From assembly GCA_046160725.1 (NCBI GenBank), contig JBJXHB010000301.1, positions 1 to 19,275 of the forward strand: DNA of 19,275 nt. Reading direction: 5' to 3'. The translations under genes and the position numbers were made by a program. The notes under the pieces were generated by a model that did no database searches, was not told where the DNA came from, and was given only the letters and a program-made list of their open reading frames with translations. The stretch is from JBJXHB01 sp046160725. Lineage in GTDB: Bacteria; Pseudomonadota; Gammaproteobacteria; Burkholderiales; Burkholderiaceae_C. Of this stretch, positions 1 through 7,682 are shown one piece after another; the stretch's first letter is position 1, and every line of letters starts with the position of its first letter.

Positions 1-1
1 C

Positions 2-1042
2 TTGCGGGCCCTCAGCCACGGCAGCGTTGGCGTGACGCTGGGCTTTGCCTTTACCGTGGCGCTGGCGCTCAACCCCATCTTTGCGCCGCCATTTCCGGTG
101 GTGCTGGGGCGGACGGTCTTCGTCGCCCTGGTCTGCCTGCTGGGCTATACGTTGGCCGGCCACGGCGCGCAGCGCCTGGGCTGGCGCTGGTTGCCACCGT
201 GGGTGGCGCAGGCGGCGGCCCTGATGCTGGCGGCACCGCTGGGCACGTTGGTGGTCTATCTGCTATCCACCGGTGGTGATCTGAAGGCGCTGACGGGCAA
301 CCCCTACCGCGTCAGCGGATTCATCTGGATCTCGCTGTCGGCACTGGGCACCGGGCTGTTGCTGGGCTGGGGTGCGCAGGCCCGCCAGCGCGAGGCGGAG
401 CGGCGCACCATGCAGCTGAACTTTGAGCTCGAGCGGGCGCACCTGGAGCGCCAGGCGGCCGATGCGCGCCTGGCCTTGCTGACGGCGCAGATCGAGCCGC
501 ACTTCCTGTTCAACACGCTGGCCAATGTGCAGGCCCTGGTCGAGACCGGCTCGCCGCGGGCGGCCACGGTGCTGCGCAGCCTGATCGCCTACCTGAAGGC
601 CGCATTGCCGCGCCTGCACCGCGATGGCGTCGCGACCGTGGCTGATGAGCTGGCCCTGGTGCGCGCCTACCTGGAGCTGATGCACCTGCGCATGCCCGAC
701 CGGCTGGGCTGGGCGGTGGAGGTGGCACCAGCGCTGCTGTCGCGGCCGTTTCCGCCGATGGCGCTGCTGACCCTGGTCGAGAACGCCGTGCGCCACGGCA
801 TCGACCCGGGCGAGGATGGTGGCCGCATCGAGGTCGGCGGCGCGGCCGATGCCGATGGCGGGGCCCGGCTCTGGGTCCGCGACAGCGGTATCGGCCTGCG
901 TCCGGGCGGCGGTACCGGCACCGGCCTGGTCAATTTGCGCGACCGCCTGCAAGCCCAGTTCGGCGCCGCAGCGCGCTTGTCGCTGTCCGAGGTTGCGCCC
1001 CACGGCGTGCTGGCCGAAGTGACACTGCCGCCACCGGCCTGA
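2..1042 (+). CDS. LytS/AlgZ-type sensor histidine kinase (possibly 5'-truncated by window edge)
   Basis: This is a membrane histidine kinase of the His_kinase / HATPase_c type (LytS/AlgZ/YehU class), which senses a signal and phosphorylates a LytTR response regulator. Residues 10-122 contain about four hydrophobic membrane segments (roughly 10-28, 34-53, 68-88 and 107-123). A charged helical linker follows at 125-160. The phosphoacceptor block QIEPHFLFNTL places the histidine at residue 167. The N box (LVENAVRHG, Asn261) and a G box (DSGIGL, near 294-299, followed by GTGTGL) form the ATPase domain. The frame opens at base 2 with TTG, so the true start may lie upstream of the window; residue numbers count from that TTG. 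The response regulator gene starts 25 bp downstream on the same strand, as expected for a two-component operon. The signal sensed cannot be read from the sequence. Confidence 0.9.
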   Translation: MRALSHGSVGVTLGFAFTVALALNPIFAPPFPVVLGRTVFVALVCLLGYTLAGHGAQRLGWRWLPPWVAQAAALMLAAPLGTLVVYLLSTGGDLKALTGNPYRVSGFIWISLSALGTGLLLGWGAQARQREAERRTMQLNFELERAHLERQAADARLALLTAQIEPHFLFNTLANVQALVETGSPRAATVLRSLIAYLKAALPRLHRDGVATVADELALVRAYLELMHLRMPDRLGWAVEVAPALLSRPFPPMALLTLVENAVRHGIDPGEDGGRIEVGGAADADGGARLWVRDSGIGLRPGGGTGTGLVNLRDRLQAQFGAAARLSLSEVAPHGVLAEVTLPPPA

Positions 1043-1067
1043 GCGCTCGCCGAGCCGCTGCACCACC

Positions 1068-1862
1068 ATGACCGCGACCGCGCTGATCGCCGACGATGAA
1101 CCCCTGCTGCGCGAGCACCTGGCCGCGCACCTGGCACGGGCCTGGCCAGAGCTGCGCATCGTGGCGCAGGCCCGCAACGGCCGTGAGGCGGTCGAGCTGT
1201 TCGAGATCGAACGGCCGTCGGTGTGCTTCCTGGATGTGCACATGCCCGGCATGAATGGTGTCGATGCCGCCCGGGCCATCGGCGGCGCCGCCCATATCGT
1301 GTTCGTCACAGCCTTCGAGCAATACGCCGTGCAGGCCTTCGAGCAGGGCGCCGTGGACTACCTCGTCAAGCCGTTTGAAGTCGACCGCCTGGACATCGCG
1401 GTGCAACGGCTGCGGCAGCGCCTGCAGCCGGTCACGCCGACAGCCGACATCGCAGACCCGGCCCGACTGGAGGCCCTGCTGCGGCAGTTGGCCGAGCGTC
1501 TGGGCTCAGGCGAATCCAGCCGCACGCCGGTGGGCGAGCGGCTGCAGTGGATCAAGGCATCGGTCGGACCGGCGGTCAAGCTGATCCCGGTCGACGAGGT
1601 GGCCTATCTGAAGTCCGACGAGAAATACACGCTGGTCGCCTGGTCCGGCGGCGAGGCCCTGATCCGCAAGCCCATCCGCGAGCTGCTGGACGAGCTGGAC
1701 CCGGCGCGCTTCGCCCAGGTGCACCGGTCGGTGATCGTCAACCTGCACCATGTCGCGCAGGTGGTCCGGGGTGCCAACGAGACCGCCGACGTTCATCTCA
1801 AGGGCCGGCCAGAGGTGCTGCCGGTCAGCCGCAGCTTCCTGCATCTGTTCCGGCAGATGTAG
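1068..1862 (+). CDS. LytTR-family response regulator (LytR/AlgR type)
   Basis: This is a cytoplasmic DNA-binding response regulator, the likely partner of the kinase gene ending 25 bp upstream. The receiver domain covers about residues 1-120. It has the acidic pair Asp9-Asp10, the phosphoacceptor Asp56 in CFLDVHMPG, Thr81 and the conserved Lys101 in YLVKPF. An Ala/Arg/Gln-rich linker follows. The LytTR DNA-binding domain covers about 160-262, with the family patterns IPVDEVAYLKSDEKYT and FAQVHRSVIVNL. The length of 264 residues is normal for the family. In the family, LytTR proteins bind direct repeats upstream of their targets. No target promoter can be assigned here, because the upstream region of the operon lies outside the window. 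Confidence 0.92.
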   Translation: MTATALIADDEPLLREHLAAHLARAWPELRIVAQARNGREAVELFEIERPSVCFLDVHMPGMNGVDAARAIGGAAHIVFVTAFEQYAVQAFEQGAVDYLVKPFEVDRLDIAVQRLRQRLQPVTPTADIADPARLEALLRQLAERLGSGESSRTPVGERLQWIKASVGPAVKLIPVDEVAYLKSDEKYTLVAWSGGEALIRKPIRELLDELDPARFAQVHRSVIVNLHHVAQVVRGANETADVHLKGRPEVLPVSRSFLHLFRQM

Positions 1863-1864
1863 TG

Positions 1865-1886
1865 GCGAGGCGGTGGCCGCCTTCGC
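1865..1886. terminator. hairpin between convergent genes, possible bidirectional terminator
   Basis: Only 24 bases separate the stop of the response regulator (1860-1862) from the stop of mak (1887-1889), and a hairpin fills almost all of them. Arms 1865-1873 and 1878-1886 pair over nine positions, with one G-T wobble (1869/1882) and a 4-base loop. There is no T run on either side, so it is not a textbook intrinsic terminator. It may still act as an RNA 3'-end stabiliser or a pause site for both transcripts. Confidence 0.45.
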
Positions 1887-2858
1887 TCAGCCGGAGCTGC
1901 GGGTCTGTCGCGCCTCGTCCCGGCCCAGCCAGGCCGCACCGCGCACGCCCGAGGCATCGCCATGGCGGGCCAGGGCCAGGCGGGTCAGCGGCGGTGCCGC
2001 ATGGCCTGCGCTGACCACCCAGCGCGACCACAGGGCCGGCACCGTCACATAGGTCGAGGCGATGCCGGACAGGCCACCACCGAGCACGATCACATCCGGG
2101 TCGACGATGTTGATGATGCTGGCCAGCGCGCGTGCCAGCCGGTGCTGCCAGCGGACTATGGTCGCCTGGCAGCGGGCATCGCCGGCCTGCGCGGCGGCAG
2201 CGATGGCCGACGCGTCCGGCGCCACGCCGGCGATCAGATGGGTCGGGTGGTCCAGTGCATGCCGGCGCGCCAGGGCCGGCCCGCTGCACCAGGTCTCGAT
2301 GCAACCCCATTGACCGCAATAGCAACGCTGCGGCGGGCCGTCGTCGATGCTGGCCCAGGGCAGGGGGTTGTGGCCCCATTCGCCGGCTAGGCCGTTGGCG
2401 CCGTGCAGCACGCGGCCGTGCATGGCCAGGCCGCCTCCCACGCCGGTGCCTAGGATGACGGCAAAGACCACCGCTGCGCCGGCGCCGGCGCCGTCGGTGG
2501 CCTCGCTCAGCGCCAGGCAGTTGGCATCGTTGGCCATGGCCAGGGGCGTGCCGATCGCCGCCTGCAGGTCGGCACGCAGCGGCTGTCCGTTCAGGCAGGT
2601 CGAGTTGGCGTTCTTGAGCAGGCCCGCAGCGGTTTCAGCGCCAGGGTGGGCCATGCCGACGGTGGCAGCGGTGGCCTGCGGTTGCGCGCGGCCCTCCTGC
2701 ACCAGTGCGGCCATCGCCTGGACCGTGCCGCGGTAGTCGTCGCGCGGCGTCGGCACGCGACGGCGCCAGCGCTCACGGCCGTCTGGCCCGATCAGCAGGG
2801 CTTCAATCTTGGTGCCGCCAAGGTCGATGCCGATGGCGGCGCTGTCTGGTGTCGACAT
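1887..2858 (-). CDS. mak: ROK-family fructokinase Mak
   Basis: This is a cytoplasmic sugar kinase of the ROK (repressor/ORF/kinase) family that phosphorylates fructose with ATP. The N-terminal phosphate loop is IGIDLGGTKIEA (residues 9-20). The catalytic Asp111 lies in MANDANCLALSEA. The sugar-binding and zinc region reads GEWGHNPLPW (Glu160, His163), followed by CYCGQWGCIE (Cys179, Cys181, Cys186), the zinc-binding ROK signature. A second glycine loop DPDVIVLGGG and the ending HGDASGVRGAAWL match, from memory, the E. coli Mak protein closely, including TPRDDY and KNANST. This favours Mak over NagK or a transcriptional ROK repressor, and there is no helix-turn-helix. I chose the ATG at 2858 (323 residues), because the frame extends 24 codons further with unrelated Arg-rich residues. 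It converges with the two-component operon. Confidence 0.88.
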   Translation of the reverse strand: MSTPDSAAIGIDLGGTKIEALLIGPDGRERWRRRVPTPRDDYRGTVQAMAALVQEGRAQPQATAATVGMAHPGAETAAGLLKNANSTCLNGQPLRADLQAAIGTPLAMANDANCLALSEATDGAGAGAAVVFAVILGTGVGGGLAMHGRVLHGANGLAGEWGHNPLPWASIDDGPPQRCYCGQWGCIETWCSGPALARRHALDHPTHLIAGVAPDASAIAAAAQAGDARCQATIVRWQHRLARALASIINIVDPDVIVLGGGLSGIASTYVTVPALWSRWVVSAGHAAPPLTRLALARHGDASGVRGAAWLGRDEARQTRSSG

Positions 2859-2951
2859 GCCCGCAGTGTCGCTGCGCGGCGCGATGGAAGAAACGGGTTG
2901 GTGGTGGCGTCGTCTTGTGGCACGGGCCATGCAGGCCCGCGCCGTGGGCCA

Positions 2952-3152
2952 TCAGCAGACGGTGCAGGCGTCTGACGCGTCGGTGCGGGCTACGGCCGGG
3001 CTGCCTGCCGGTTGCGATGCCATCAGGTCCTGCGTCGCATGCTGCCGCAGGGCCAGGGCGTCGATGCCACCCAGCGTGAACAGCGTAACCATCAGCGAGA
3101 AGCCGATAGCGACGACGCGCGGGGTCATTGAGGCGGTGTAGGGCTTGGACAT
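2952..3152 (-). CDS. small hypothetical membrane or secreted protein, 66 aa, C-terminal CxxC
   Basis: I cannot assign a named family. The protein starts at the ATG at 3152, which has a good ribosome binding site (AGGAG at 3159-3163, 6-base spacer). The frame extends further upstream without such support. Residues 1-12 carry two positive charges (Lys3, Arg12). A hydrophobic stretch at 13-34 follows and ends in ALA, so it could be a signal peptide or a single membrane anchor. The tail of about 32 residues is polar, rich in Ala, Ser and Asp, and ends exactly in Cys-Thr-Val-Cys (63-66). It lies between the aminopeptidase P gene (171 bp upstream) and mak (93 bp downstream), all on the minus strand. 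The strong ribosome binding site and the codon-biased frame support translation. The function is unknown. Confidence 0.6.
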   Translation of the reverse strand: MSKPYTASMTPRVVAIGFSLMVTLFTLGGIDALALRQHATQDLMASQPAGSPAVARTDASDACTVC

Positions 3153-3158
3153 GGCGGG

Positions 3159-3163
3159 CTCCT
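3159..3163 (-). promoter_or_regulatory. ribosome binding site of the 66-aa protein
   Basis: The minus strand reads AGGAG, six bases before the ATG at 3152. It is among the few consensus-like Shine-Dalgarno sites in the window. It decides the start of the small gene, against the longer frame that opens at 3293. Confidence 0.6.
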
Positions 3164-3323
3164 GGTCGAGGGACACCACGGCGAGGCGTGGCGTAGGACC
3201 GTAATGTCGGCCCTTGCCCGGCCCGCCACCAGCGCAAAGGGACCAGCGGCGGCCTGCGCCGCACGAGGCGCCGTCGGGCGCGACGAACCGCAACCCGACC
3301 GCGTCAGCAGGCCCCTGCGGGAC

Positions 3324-5132
3324 TCAGATGGGCTCGGTACGGGCCTGCAGCCAGGCCAGCGCGTCGCCCGTCACCAACGGGCTGAGCCGTTCGCGCACCG
3401 TGGCGTGATACGCGTTGAGCCAGTCGATCTCGTCCGGCCGCATCAACGTGCGGTCGATGCAGCGGGTGTCGATCGGGCACAGGGTCAGCGTCTCGAACTC
3501 CAGCATCTCGCCGAAGCCACCGTTTTCCGGCGTCGTGGCCGGCTGGTTCAGCACCAGGTTCTCGATGCGCACACCCCACTGGCCGGGCCGGTACACGCCG
3601 GGCTCGATCGACGTGATCATGCCGGGCTCCATGGCCATGGTCGGCTCCGGGGTGGTCTTGCTGATGGTCTGCGGACCCTCATGCACCGCCAGGAAGTAGC
3701 CTACGCCATGGCCGGTGCCGTGGCCGAAGTCGATGCCCTCGGACCACAGCGGCGCGCGCGCGATGGCGTCCAGCATCGGCCCCGGCGTGCCACGCGGGAA
3801 GCGGGTGCGCGACAGGCTCATCGTGGCCTTCAGCACCAGCGTGAAGTCACGCCGCTGCGCCGCCGTGATGGTGCCGATCGGCCAGACCCGCGTGATGTCC
3901 GTGGTGCCGCCCAGGTACTGCCCGCCGGAGTCGATCAGCAGCAGGCCGTTGCCTTCGATCACGGCATGGGCAGCGGGCGTCGCGCGGTAGTGCGGCAACG
4001 CACCGTTGGCATTGAAGCCGGCGATGGTGGAGAAGCTCAAGCCGACGAAGTCGCGGCCGCGGGCGCGCTCGGCGCTCAGTTTCTCGTCGATGGTCAGCTC
4101 GGTGATGCGCTCTCGACCCTGCGCCTGCTCGAACCAGGCATAGAAGCGGCACATCGCAGCACCGTCCTCGGCCATGGCCTGGCGGATGTAGGCGGCCTCG
4201 GCCGCGCTCTTGCGGCTCTTGGCCAAGGTGCTGGGGTTGATGGCCTCGACCACGCGCACGCCGGACCGCACCGCATGGCGGAAGCCCAGGGTCACACGCT
4301 TGGGGTCCAGCAGCAGCACCGCGTCGGCCGGCAATGCGCCCAGGGCCGCCGCGGCACCGGCATAGTCGGCGAGCGTGAAGCCGTCGGCTGTCAGCGTGGC
4401 GGCCAGAGTGGCGTCGATCTTGCCGGCGCCGACGAACATCGTTGCGCTCGTCGCGTCGATCAGCAGGTGCGCCAGAAAGACCGGGTTGTAGTCGACGTCA
4501 TTGCCGCGCAGGTTGGTCAGCCAGGCGACATCGTCGACGCTGGAGATGAAGTGGTGCGATGCGCCGTGGGCGGCCATGGCTTCGCGGATGCGGGCCAGGC
4601 GCGCCGTACGCGACTCTGTGGCCTGCGGCGCGACATGCGGACGCACGGTGGAGACCGGAAGCGTCGGCCGGTTGGTCCAGACCTCCTGCAGCAGGTCGAC
4701 ATCGGTGTGCAGTTCGATGCCCGCCGCCACCATGGCCTGGGACAGTGCTGCGGCCTGGGCCAGGCCCAGCACCTGGGCATCGGCCAACAGCCGGTCGCCC
4801 GCCTTGAGCTCGCGCGCCAGCCACTCCTGGTGGTGCACCGGCGACACGTTGGGCACACGCACCAGCTCCACGCCGCTGCCTTGCAACTGGGCTGCCGCCT
4901 GCTCCCAGTAGCGGCTGTCCGCAAACAGCGCCGCGCCGCGCAAGGTGATCACCAGCGTGGCCACCGAGCCATCGAAGCCGGTCAGCCAGACCCGGCCTTG
5001 CCAGCGCTCGGGCAGGTACTCCGACAGATGCGGGTCGGCCGATGGCACCAGCAGGGCATGGGCGCCATGGCGTTGCAGGGCCTGGCGGACGCTTTCGATG
5101 CGTTCGCGCACCGGGTTGACTCGGGTGTCCAT
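3324..5132 (-). CDS. aminopeptidase P family (Xaa-Pro aminopeptidase), three-domain M24B metallopeptidase
   Basis: This is a cytoplasmic metallopeptidase that removes N-terminal residues preceding proline. The 602 residues match the longer, eukaryote-like three-domain aminopeptidase P and not the roughly 440-residue E. coli PepP. Two creatinase-like N-terminal domains occupy about 1-310, and the pita-bread catalytic domain about 310-530. The five dinuclear metal ligands are visible: Asp401 (LLIDSGGQY), Asp412 (TDITRVW), His475 (HGTGHGVG), Glu510 (SIEPGVY) and Glu524 (RIENL). The family's short C-terminal extension (ETLTLCPIDTRCID) is present. I chose the ATG at 5132 because the residues just upstream are a Pro/Arg-rich low-complexity run and a GGAG lies 8 bases before this ATG. 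The NADH dehydrogenase gene ends 85 bp upstream on the same strand, so co-transcription is possible. Confidence 0.93.
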   Translation of the reverse strand: MDTRVNPVRERIESVRQALQRHGAHALLVPSADPHLSEYLPERWQGRVWLTGFDGSVATLVITLRGAALFADSRYWEQAAAQLQGSGVELVRVPNVSPVHHQEWLARELKAGDRLLADAQVLGLAQAAALSQAMVAAGIELHTDVDLLQEVWTNRPTLPVSTVRPHVAPQATESRTARLARIREAMAAHGASHHFISSVDDVAWLTNLRGNDVDYNPVFLAHLLIDATSATMFVGAGKIDATLAATLTADGFTLADYAGAAAALGALPADAVLLLDPKRVTLGFRHAVRSGVRVVEAINPSTLAKSRKSAAEAAYIRQAMAEDGAAMCRFYAWFEQAQGRERITELTIDEKLSAERARGRDFVGLSFSTIAGFNANGALPHYRATPAAHAVIEGNGLLLIDSGGQYLGGTTDITRVWPIGTITAAQRRDFTLVLKATMSLSRTRFPRGTPGPMLDAIARAPLWSEGIDFGHGTGHGVGYFLAVHEGPQTISKTTPEPTMAMEPGMITSIEPGVYRPGQWGVRIENLVLNQPATTPENGGFGEMLEFETLTLCPIDTRCIDRTLMRPDEIDWLNAYHATVRERLSPLVTGDALAWLQARTEPI

Positions 5133-5202
5133 GGGTCGGGCTCCGGTGGCGGGACGTGGCGCATCGGTGGAATGCCACGTCGGGTGAAGGGGGAGCGGGA
5201 TT

Positions 5203-5221
5203 CTAGGAGGCTGTCTCCTAG
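5203..5221. terminator. small hairpin at the end of the NADH dehydrogenase gene
   Basis: CTAGGAG (5203-5209) and CTCCTAG (5215-5221) form a 7-bp stem with a 5-base loop. One arm contains the stop codon of the NADH dehydrogenase (5218-5220 on the minus strand). There is no T run after it, so it is a weak terminator candidate. It may instead modulate transcript passage into the aminopeptidase gene. Confidence 0.3.
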
Positions 5222-6585
5222 GCAGGCGTGGTCGGCGTGCCGGGCCTGGCCTGGTCGGCCTGGGGGGGCGGCACCGGAAGCGGCTGCACCACCACGCGTG
5301 CGTGACGGGCAAAGGTCCAGTAGCTCCAGGCCCAGTCGATCAGCACCACCAGCCGGTTGCGGAAGCCGATCAGGAAGTACACATGTGCGAACAGCCAGAA
5401 CAGCCAGGCCGGGTATCCGGACAGTCGCAGCGTGCGGCCACCCGGCAATGCCAGCTGGACCACGGCTGCCATGCGGCCGATGGTGGCCAGCGAGCCGTAA
5501 TCCGCATAGCGCAAGGGCTGTGTAGGACGGCCGTGCAGGCGTCGGACCAGGTTGTCGGCGGCCAGCCGCCCCATCTGCTTGGCGGCCGGGCTGACCCCGG
5601 GCACGGCGCGGGGGCCGTCCCGACCCGGCGACATGGCCGCAGCGAGGTCGCCGATGACCTGGATCTCCGGATGGTTCTGCAGCGACAGGTCCGGCTGCAC
5701 CGTCACCCGGCCGGCGCGGTCCAGCGTGGCGCCGGCGCTGCGTTGCAGGGCGCGCCCGAGCGGCGACGCCGCCACGCCCGCCGCCCACAGCACGGTGCGT
5801 GCCTGCAGCCGCTGCGGCGATGCGCTGTCCCCCTCGCGGAAGGCCACGCCGAGGGCATCGATGTCGACCACCTGGCAGCCGGTGCGCACCTCCACGCCCA
5901 GGCCGCGCAGCTGGCGCGCGGCGCGCTCCGACATCCCCGGCTCGAAGGCGCCCAGCACGCGCGGCGAGCCCTCCAGCAGCACGATGCGGGCCCGGCGCGA
6001 GTCGATATGCCGGAACTCCCTCGGCAGCGTGTGGCGGGCAATCTCGGCCAATGCACCGGCCAGCTCCACGCCGGTCGGCCCGGCGCCGATGATGACGAAG
6101 TTGAGGCTGGCTTCGCGCTCGGCGGGATCGGTCGTGGTCTCGGCCCGCTCGAAGGACTCCAGCACCCGGCCGCGGATGTCGAAGGCATCGGCCAGCGTCT
6201 TCAGGCCCGGTGCATGGCGGGCCCAATCGTCATGTCCGAAGTGGCTGTGGGTGGCACCGGCGGCCACGATCAGGTGGTCATAAACCAGCCGTTGGCCGTC
6301 GTCCAGCACCACCTGCCGTGTCTCGGCCAGGATGTCGGTGACTTCGGCGCGCAGCACCGTCAGGCGGCGACTGCGCATCTCGCTGCGCAGGATGTGGCGG
6401 ATCGGCGCTGATACGCCGGGCGCGCTGACGCTGGCCGTCGCCACCTGGTAGAGCAGGGGTTGAAACAGATGGTGGTTGGTGCGGTCGACCAGGGTGACGT
6501 CGACAGCGCCGCTGCGCACCAGCGCGCGCACCGCGGCCAGGCCACCGAAGCCGCAGCCGATGATCAGGACATGGGGCAGCGCCAT
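5218..6585 (-). CDS. ndh: type II NADH dehydrogenase (NDH-2), FAD-dependent
   Basis: This is a single-subunit, non-proton-pumping NADH:quinone oxidoreductase at the cytoplasmic face of the inner membrane. The N-terminal FAD-binding fold starts with VLIIGCGFGGLAAV (GxGxxG at residues 10-15). A second Rossmann motif, FVIIGAGPTGVELAGALAE (about 163-181), binds NADH. The late motif VSPAAKQMG corresponds to the NDH-2 quinone/FAD-site pattern. The C-terminal 60 residues include a hydrophobic or amphipathic stretch (PAWLFWLFAHVYFLIGF, then VVLIDWAWSYW), which is the usual membrane anchor. The length of 455 residues is typical. The start at 6585 places the Rossmann motif at the very N terminus, as expected. 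No strong ribosome binding site is seen. Other members of this pyridine-nucleotide oxidoreductase family exist, but the anchor favours NDH-2. Confidence 0.88.
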   Translation of the reverse strand: MALPHVLIIGCGFGGLAAVRALVRSGAVDVTLVDRTNHHLFQPLLYQVATASVSAPGVSAPIRHILRSEMRSRRLTVLRAEVTDILAETRQVVLDDGQRLVYDHLIVAAGATHSHFGHDDWARHAPGLKTLADAFDIRGRVLESFERAETTTDPAEREASLNFVIIGAGPTGVELAGALAEIARHTLPREFRHIDSRRARIVLLEGSPRVLGAFEPGMSERAARQLRGLGVEVRTGCQVVDIDALGVAFREGDSASPQRLQARTVLWAAGVAASPLGRALQRSAGATLDRAGRVTVQPDLSLQNHPEIQVIGDLAAAMSPGRDGPRAVPGVSPAAKQMGRLAADNLVRRLHGRPTQPLRYADYGSLATIGRMAAVVQLALPGGRTLRLSGYPAWLFWLFAHVYFLIGFRNRLVVLIDWAWSYWTFARHARVVVQPLPVPPPQADQARPGTPTTPA

Positions 6586-6669
6586 GCTGTCAGCATACCG
6601 ACCCGGCCTGCGCCGCGTGCGCCAGAGGGCAATGGGCGAGCAGTCTGGACGCCGGGGCTGCCGCAGCGG

Positions 6670-7533
6670 CTACAGCTGCGTGCGCAAGCGCCAGATTTCC
6701 GGGAACAGCACCAAGTCGAGCATCTTGCGCAGGTAGCCCACGCCGCTGGTGCCGCCGGTGCCGCGCTTGAAGCCGATCACCCGCTCTACCGTCGTGACAT
6801 GCCGGAAGCGCCAAAGCCGGAAGGCGTCCTCCAGGTCGGCCAGATCCTCGCCCAGCTGATACAGGTCCCAATGACGCTGCGGGTCGCGATAGACCACCAG
6901 CCAGGCCTGCTCCACCGCGTCGCTGGCCTCGTAGGGTTGTGTCCAGTCGCGCTCCAGATGGCTGGCCGGCAGGGCCAGGCCTCGGCGTGCCAGCAAGCGC
7001 AGCGTCTGGTCGTACAGCGACGGCGCCACAAAGGCGGCGCGCACCGTCGCCAGCAGGTCCTCGCGGTGTTCATGCGGCTTGAGCATGGCGGCGTTCTTGT
7101 TGCCGAGCCGGAACTCGATGCAACGGTATTGCCAGGACTGGAACCCGCTGGATCGCGCAAGGTAAGGGCGAATGGCGCTGTACTCGGGCGGCGTCATGGT
7201 GGCCAGCACGTCCCAGGCATGAACCAACTGCTCCATGATGCGGGAGACCCGGGCCAGCATCTTGAACGCGGGCGGCAGGTTGTCGGCCGCAATGTGGTCG
7301 ATCGCCGCGGACAGCTCATGCAGCAGCAGCTTCATCCACAGCTCACTGGTCTGATGCTGCACGATGAACAGCATCTCGTTGTGGTCCGGCGACAGCGGAT
7401 GCTGGGCCTGCAGCACGGCGTCGAGGTGCAGGTATTCGCCGTAGGTCATGTCCCGCGCGAAGTCGAGCTGTGCGCCCTCGGACGCGACGATGGATTCGGC
7501 GGTGGCTGCCGGGCGGTCAGGCGATGCGGTCAT
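6670..7533 (-). CDS. kynA: tryptophan 2,3-dioxygenase KynA
   Basis: This is a heme enzyme that oxidises L-tryptophan to N-formylkynurenine, the first step of the kynurenine pathway. The motif FIVQHQTSELWMKLLLHEL gives the substrate-site His60. EYSAIRPYL gives Tyr118 and Arg122. FRHVTTVERVIG gives the proximal heme ligand His245. KRGTGGTSGVGYL gives Thr259. All lie at a constant +5 offset from the residues I recall for the Xanthomonas campestris enzyme (His55, Tyr113, Arg117, His240, Thr254). I chose the ATG at 7533 (287 residues); a longer frame adds ten codons without support. A GGAG lies about 10 bases upstream. kynB and kynU are not in the window. Divergent to it is a putative 2-aminobenzoate-CoA ligase, which suggests a tryptophan-to-anthranilate catabolic module. 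Confidence 0.96.
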   Translation of the reverse strand: MTASPDRPAATAESIVASEGAQLDFARDMTYGEYLHLDAVLQAQHPLSPDHNEMLFIVQHQTSELWMKLLLHELSAAIDHIAADNLPPAFKMLARVSRIMEQLVHAWDVLATMTPPEYSAIRPYLARSSGFQSWQYRCIEFRLGNKNAAMLKPHEHREDLLATVRAAFVAPSLYDQTLRLLARRGLALPASHLERDWTQPYEASDAVEQAWLVVYRDPQRHWDLYQLGEDLADLEDAFRLWRFRHVTTVERVIGFKRGTGGTSGVGYLRKMLDLVLFPEIWRLRTQL

Positions 7534-7601
7534 CGGTACGGCTCCAGGTCGGCAAGGGCGCACCGGCGCGGCGCGGCGGCGCCTGCCGGGACACGGCTTG
7601 A

Positions 7602-7630
7602 ATCATAGGCGCAATTGCTTGACATCTAAA
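7602..7630 (-). promoter_or_regulatory. kynA promoter candidate (sigma-70 type)
   Basis: Read on the minus strand, the -35 box TTTAGA (7625-7630) and the -10 box TATGAT (7602-7607) are separated by exactly 17 bases. They match the consensus at 4/6 and 5/6 positions. Transcription would start near 7595, giving a leader of about 60 nt before the kynA ATG. The -35 box lies inside a 17-bp dyad and next to the oppositely directed -35 box of the ligase promoter. Confidence 0.55.
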
Positions 7631-7647
7631 CTGTTTGGATCTAAATT
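7619..7647 (+). promoter_or_regulatory. CoA-ligase promoter candidate (sigma-70 type)
   Basis: A perfect TTGACA at 7619-7624 is followed, after 17 bases, by TAAATT at 7642-7647 (4/6 match to the -10 consensus). Transcription would start near 7654, about 29 bases before the ligase ATG at 7683. This local AT-rich island stands out in an otherwise very GC-rich region. It overlaps the kynA promoter. Confidence 0.6.
7624..7640. promoter_or_regulatory. 17-bp dyad, probable operator shared by kynA and the CoA-ligase gene
   Basis: ATCTAAACTGTTTGGAT is an inverted repeat with seven of eight base pairs matching around the central T (7632). It covers the kynA -35 box and sits in the spacer of the ligase promoter. 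A related second copy, ATCTAAATTGGTTTG (7639-7653), follows in direct orientation with 15-bp spacing and covers the ligase -10 box. The size and symmetry suit a dimeric regulator such as a MarR-family or Lrp-family protein. Which regulator binds is inference, since no regulator gene is adjacent. Confidence 0.55.
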
Positions 7648-7682
7648 GGTTTGCGTTCGGTCAACCTGCACGTCGCGCGGAC

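Noticed and set aside
263..1309. A 348-codon minus-strand frame under the kinase and response regulator genes
   Set aside because: It is the reverse complement of two well-supported coding regions and has low-complexity Gln/Arg/His content.
2859..2930. N-terminal extension of mak by 24 codons
   Set aside because: The extension is Arg/His-rich and absent from the fructokinase fold, and the ATG at 2858 places the phosphate loop at the normal position.
3204..5525. A 773-codon plus-strand open frame opposite the aminopeptidase P gene and the end of ndh
   Set aside because: The opposite strand encodes a full aminopeptidase P with all metal ligands. The antisense product is Gln/Arg/His-rich with no recognisable domain, and this is expected from GC-biased third codon positions.
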